This document shows positions 60,588 to 64,000 of a DNA stretch of 64,000 bases, piece after piece. Source of the stretch: Acholeplasma sp. (GTDB taxonomy: Bacteria > Bacillota_I > Bacilli_A > Acholeplasmatales > UBA5453); assembly GCA_012839355.1 (NCBI GenBank), contig DUNK01000015.1, positions 1 to 64,000 of the forward strand, written 5' to 3'. The notes under the pieces were generated by a model, which saw nothing but the letters and a program-made list of their open reading frames with translations, was not told the origin of the DNA and made no database searches. Both the position numbers and the translations under genes were made by a program. Each line of letters begins with the position of its first letter. Positions within the stretch are counted from its first letter, which is position 1.

Positions 60588-63194
60588 ATGAAAAAAAGAT
60601 TATTTGGTTTATTTAGTGTTATTTTTGCGCTAGTTTTATTAGTTGCCTGTTTTGGTGACGGCAGTAAGTCATTTACTGTTACTTTTAATTTAAACGAAGG
60701 TACATCAACAGCTATTGAAGCGCAAACAATCAAAAATGGTGGTTTAGTAGATAAACCAGCAGACCCAACTAGAGAGGGTTATAACTTTAATTATTGGGTC
60801 TATGAAAATGAAGAATGGAACTTTGAAACAAACAAGGTTGAAGAAAATATGACTTTAGTTGCCAACTGGCAAATAAAAGAATATCAAGTTTCATTTAATG
60901 CTGGTGGTGGTACACCTGCTCCAGATGCTCAAACAGTAGCTCACGGCAGCAAAGCAACCGAACCCGTGGTTGACCCAGAATTAGAAAACAATGAGTTTGT
61001 TGGTTGGTTTGTAGGTAATGATGAATACGACTTTGATACTATCGTTACAGACAACCTAACAATTACTGCAAAATGGAATTTACTCTATGTTGTTACATTC
61101 AACCCTAACAATGATACTTTAGTGTTTACACGTACAGCCTCAGCAAACACGCCTGTCCTTAAGCCTTTAAACCCAGGTAAACAAGGTCATGTTTTTGCTG
61201 GTTGGTATTATCTTGATGAAAACGAAGAGGCTCAACTATGGGACTTTAGCACTCCTGTCACCGAAGATATGGAACTCTTTGCTGATTGGAATACAGCTGA
61301 AGAACATGTCAATTTAGATTTTGATGCGATTGAACTTACTATAGTTGATGATATGATTGAGTTGCCTAATAGAGGCCCAATCAATAACATTAGACTAACT
61401 TGGCAAACAGATAATCCAGCAGTTGTTACTTCTAAAGGGATTGTTATCCCACCATTAAAAGGTAAGGGAGATGCAACAGCTACATTAACTGCAACTACTA
61501 CTTTTGCTGGTATAACATATAGCAGAGATTATCCTATAAATGTTCCTGCAAAAGGAGACCCAGTAGTTACTAGCGAATTAGATGTTTCATTTACAAACCT
61601 CACTAACGAGTTCACTGTTGCAGATGCTAACATTACTGCATACTTTGTAGATGATGGAAATCTTCCATATTTAGATATCCAATCATTTATGCTACTACTC
61701 AATGGTTTATTTTATTCAGATGAATTAACATTCACACCTAATGGAGATCTTTTAGTGATTTCTTATGAAGTTACCGATGAAGAATCAAACGAAACTTATT
61801 ACTATAGTGCGACAGTAGATTTTCATGAAAAGACTGTCTACACTGAAAAAATGTCTTTCTTCAACAACTATATTCAATCTACCGCTACTGACTATAGCGC
61901 AGGTATAAACTATGTTGATTATTATATTGAACCAGGTTCTTCAGTGACATTTTATCTTGATGATTATAATGTGGAAATGATTGTTCATGAAGTTGGCGAA
62001 CAAGTTTATTACTTAATGCCTTATAACTTCTTAAGCACTCTTTTCACACTAGAAACATATTATAGTTTCTATTATAATGGCGACGGCTTTTATGGTTTCT
62101 ATTCAATACCAAAAGCTAGTGACCCTGATGATGAATATGCTACATTTGAAACAATTAAAACATCTTCTTACAATAACACACAAATACCTAAAGATGTTGC
62201 CTTATCAGCCTTTAATCAAACAGCGTTTATTTTTGATTACTTCTTTGGGTTAAGAAATAAACCTAGATATGCAGTTCAAAACTCATTCTATGAAAAAATA
62301 ACGCCAAACATTAATAGTTTCTTAGGCACAACTAAAAACTTTAATGTTGCAGTAAGAAGTTTCATCTTAAAAACATTAGATGAACTACACTCAAGTTATC
62401 ACTTCCCTGGTTACTATAATATGACTTATTTTAATTACCCTTTATCACTTTCAGATTTAGGTCCAAAAGTTACTTCTTGGTACGAAGATGGTGTTTGGGA
62501 GGTTCAAGCTTCAATTTCTAGTTACCATAATGATGATAGAGAAGGTTATAAGTTCTTAGATACTGCCAAAGAAACTGCTGTAATCTACTTAGATGGCTTT
62601 AGTACAGCGAGCGTTGATGAAGAAAAAACTGCAGAAACCGACTCAGATGTCTTTATGAGCGAAACATTAGCTGCAATCTTTGCGGAAAATCCAAACGTTA
62701 AAAACATCGGTATCGATTTATCTTATAATACCGGCGGAAACATTGGAGCATTATTAAGAGTATTAGGTTATATTACTGAAAAGCCAATTGAAATGAGTTA
62801 CCAAGACCCATTAACTGGTCAAAAACAAACATACTTTGTAACACTTGATCAAGAAGCTTATGAAACTGTTAATTGGTTCTTTATTACTTCGCCAGTAACA
62901 TTTAGTGCTGCTAACTTAATGACTGCAATCGTTAAAAACCAAAAATTGGGGCCAATCTTTGGAACTACTTCTGGTGGTGGTGCAGCATCAATTAATCCAT
63001 TTATCTTGGCTGAAGGTACATTAATTAGTATTAGTAGTAATAACTTAATTAGTATTAGAACTAAAAACCCTGATAATTCATATACTTACACAGATGTTGA
63101 AGACGGTATTGAACCTGATTTAATACTTTCGCCAAGAAACACGCAAAACCCTGTGAAGATTTTAGAGTTAATTGAAGAATATTTTGGTGGTTAA
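60588..63194 (+). CDS. S41-family protease lipoprotein with InlB-type repeats and an Ig-like domain
   Basis: 868 residues. Lipoprotein signal (LVAC, Cys 21), three Listeria-Bacteroides repeats (about 28-97, 98-167 and 168-240), an atrophied bacterial Ig-like domain (about 242-325, with LTWQTDNPAVVTSKGIV), an unrecognised stretch, and a C-terminal S41 peptidase core (about 590-868) with VIYLDGFS, IDLSYNTGGN, the nucleophile region TFSAANLMTAIVK and TTSGGGAASI. The PDZ domain usual in C-terminal processing proteases is not evident. No good ribosome site is seen before ATG 60588, and an in-frame stop upstream excludes an earlier start. Probably a surface peptidase feeding the Opp importer. Confidence 0.82.
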   Translation: MKKRLFGLFSVIFALVLLVACFGDGSKSFTVTFNLNEGTSTAIEAQTIKNGGLVDKPADPTREGYNFNYWVYENEEWNFETNKVEENMTLVANWQIKEYQVSFNAGGGTPAPDAQTVAHGSKATEPVVDPELENNEFVGWFVGNDEYDFDTIVTDNLTITAKWNLLYVVTFNPNNDTLVFTRTASANTPVLKPLNPGKQGHVFAGWYYLDENEEAQLWDFSTPVTEDMELFADWNTAEEHVNLDFDAIELTIVDDMIELPNRGPINNIRLTWQTDNPAVVTSKGIVIPPLKGKGDATATLTATTTFAGITYSRDYPINVPAKGDPVVTSELDVSFTNLTNEFTVADANITAYFVDDGNLPYLDIQSFMLLLNGLFYSDELTFTPNGDLLVISYEVTDEESNETYYYSATVDFHEKTVYTEKMSFFNNYIQSTATDYSAGINYVDYYIEPGSSVTFYLDDYNVEMIVHEVGEQVYYLMPYNFLSTLFTLETYYSFYYNGDGFYGFYSIPKASDPDDEYATFETIKTSSYNNTQIPKDVALSAFNQTAFIFDYFFGLRNKPRYAVQNSFYEKITPNINSFLGTTKNFNVAVRSFILKTLDELHSSYHFPGYYNMTYFNYPLSLSDLGPKVTSWYEDGVWEVQASISSYHNDDREGYKFLDTAKETAVIYLDGFSTASVDEEKTAETDSDVFMSETLAAIFAENPNVKNIGIDLSYNTGGNIGALLRVLGYITEKPIEMSYQDPLTGQKQTYFVTLDQEAYETVNWFFITSPVTFSAANLMTAIVKNQKLGPIFGTTSGGGAASINPFILAEGTLISISSNNLISIRTKNPDNSYTYTDVEDGIEPDLILSPRNTQNPVKILELIEEYFGG

Positions 63195-63206
63195 TTAATT
63201 AATTTT

Positions 63207-63245
63207 AAAAAAAAGCATTTTAACTTTTCGTTAAGATGCTTTTTC
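63207..63245 (+). terminator. Terminator of the S41 gene
   Basis: AAGCATTTTAAC pairs with GTTAAGATGCTT (one G-T pair) around TTTTC, followed by a T-rich tract. Confidence 0.75.
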
Positions 63246-63261
63246 TTTTTCTTATCTAAGT

Positions 63262-63286
63262 AAAAAAGAAGCCGCACGGCTTCTTT
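63262..63286 (-). terminator. Terminator of nifJ
   Basis: On the minus strand AAAGAAGCCG and CGGCTTCTTT form a tight stem followed by six T residues, just after the nifJ stop codon. Confidence 0.75.
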
Positions 63287-63296
63287 CTTGTTTATC

Positions 63297-64000
63297 TTAT
63301 TTTTGGTAATTTGAATAATCCATACTAAGCATTCTTTGATAGTAATTCCATCTGTTCATAGCATCCTTCAAGTTCTTATCTAAAAGTGATTTCGCTTCAG
63401 TTGGGTTTACTTGTCTTAATCTTGCATAACGGTTTTCACTTAGTAGGAATTCTTCATATTTATCCCAACTTGGCTCTTTCGAATCTACCACTAATGGATT
63501 TTCACCATTTTCTAAGCGTCTTGGGTCAAATCTAAATGTTGGCCAGTATCCACACTCTGTCGCAAGTTTAGCTTGACTAGCTGAGTTTGTTAATCCGCCT
63601 TTTATACCGTGTTCAATACATGGCGAATAAGCAATTACTAGTGATGGTCCGTTATAACTTTCAGCTTCTTTTAACGCTCTTACTACTTGAGCCGGACTAG
63701 CACCATGTGAGATTTGCGCAACATAAACATGTTCATAAGTCATCGCTAATGCTGCTAAGTCTTTTTTCTTAGTTGGTTTACCTGAGGCGGTAAACTTAGC
63801 GATAGAACCTTTTGGTGCAGCTTTACTTGATTGTCCGCCAGTGTTTGAATAAACTTCTGTATCTAATACTAAGATATTAACATCTTCGCTGTTTGCGAGA
63901 ACGTGGTCAATACCACCATAACCAATATCATATGCCCAACCATCTCCACCAAAGATCCATTGACTGATTTTGATAAAGTATTGTTTTAAGTCTAATAATT
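63297..64000 (-). CDS. nifJ: Pyruvate:ferredoxin (flavodoxin) oxidoreductase, C-terminal part (window edge)
   Basis: Frame open to the window end; the last 234 residues of a protein of about 1170 are visible. The thiamine-diphosphate domain is present: FGGDGWAYDIGYGGIDHVL and VYSNTGGQSSKAAPKGS, followed by AKFTASGKPTKKKD and the C-terminal SPCIEHGIKGG with its conserved Cys. The enzyme oxidises pyruvate to acetyl-CoA and reduces ferredoxin, pointing to anaerobic fermentation and a need for the Fe-S clusters made by the suf operon. An ATG at 63743 is internal, not the start. Confidence 0.95.
   Translation of the reverse strand, partial: LLDLKQYFIKISQWIFGGDGWAYDIGYGGIDHVLANSEDVNILVLDTEVYSNTGGQSSKAAPKGSIAKFTASGKPTKKKDLAALAMTYEHVYVAQISHGASPAQVVRALKEAESYNGPSLVIAYSPCIEHGIKGGLTNSASQAKLATECGYWPTFRFDPRRLENGENPLVVDSKEPSWDKYEEFLLSENRYARLRQVNPTEAKSLLDKNLKDAMNRWNYYQRMLSMDYSNYQK

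Noticed and set aside
63297-63743. Separate small gene starting at 63743
   Set aside because: The frame continues without a stop to the window end and carries the thiamine-diphosphate domain of pyruvate:ferredoxin oxidoreductase.
1-64000. CRISPR arrays, insertion sequences, rRNA and tRNA genes
   Set aside because: No regularly spaced repeats, transposase-like frames, terminal inverted repeats, or tRNA cloverleaf signatures were found in the intergenic regions on either strand.

Overview
The window is AT-rich DNA from a low-G+C member of the Bacilli. TGA ends several genes inside ATGA-type stop/start overlaps (cdsA/dxr, trmD/rimM, sufU/sufB, sufS/sufD) and no long ORF is broken by in-frame TGA, so the standard genetic code is used. 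Gene order matches Bacillus blocks (trmFO-xerC, rpsB-tsf-pyrH-frr-uppS-cdsA-dxr-rseP, spx-pepF-CYTH-nadK, rpsP-khpA-rimM-trmD-rplS, ylbF-ylbG, tyrS-ccpA, sufCDSUB). InlB-type repeats on many lipoproteins, an oversized OppF/OppC, pyruvate:ferredoxin oxidoreductase and a compact layout suggest an anaerobic lineage near Acholeplasmatales/Izemoplasmatales or related uncultured Bacilli. That placement is inference; there is no rRNA gene to confirm it.

Layout. 1-159: 5' end of a second oligopeptide-binding lipoprotein. 552-8424 (minus): translation, isoprenoid and lipid-carrier block (rpsB to rseP). 8584-13977 (minus): tdh-kbl-ECF transporter-trmFO-xerC-dut. 14033-17157 (minus): an acetyltransferase/uracil-DNA glycosylase fusion, gap and nadK. 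17240-20881: CYTH protein, spx, pepF and a methyltransferase. 20932-24197 (minus): a surface lipoprotein and a frameshifted purple-acid-phosphatase-like protein with a dockerin. 24306-25557: T-box-controlled trpS. 25623-30316 (minus): lipid kinase, tyrS, ccpA and an HtrA-like lipoprotein. 30424-36784: ribosome maturation, tRNA modification and deformylase genes. 36870-37658: rpsD with a structured leader. 37808-40595 (minus): the glycolytic operon pgk-XRE/cupin-HPr-like-tpiA. 40749-44478: a ComK-like protein, a sugar-ABC ATPase (ugpC-like), a PucR-type regulator and an LD-carboxypeptidase. 45125-49811 (minus): the suf operon. 49962-50128: an orphan structured RNA candidate. 50129-52163: membrane and lipoprotein genes. 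52187-60275 (minus): oppABCDF. 60588-63194: an S41-protease lipoprotein. 63297-64000: 3' end of nifJ.

Main themes. (i) Carbon catabolite control: CcpA whose promoter overlaps a cre-like site, an HPr-like protein that has lost the catalytic His but keeps the regulatory Ser (Crh-like), and further cre-like sites near gap, both oligopeptide-binding genes and the S41 gene. (ii) A remodelled oligopeptide transporter: the binding protein carries InlB-type repeats, OppC has about 180 extra residues outside the membrane, and OppF has about 300 residues of coiled coil inserted between Walker A and the Q-loop. (iii) Unusual fusions: GNAT-UDG, ribosomal protein S2 with a C-terminal Rho_N/SAP-like helix pair, and a UgpC-like ATPase with a Lys/Ala/Pro tail. 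(iv) No mobile elements, CRISPR arrays, rRNA or tRNA genes were seen.
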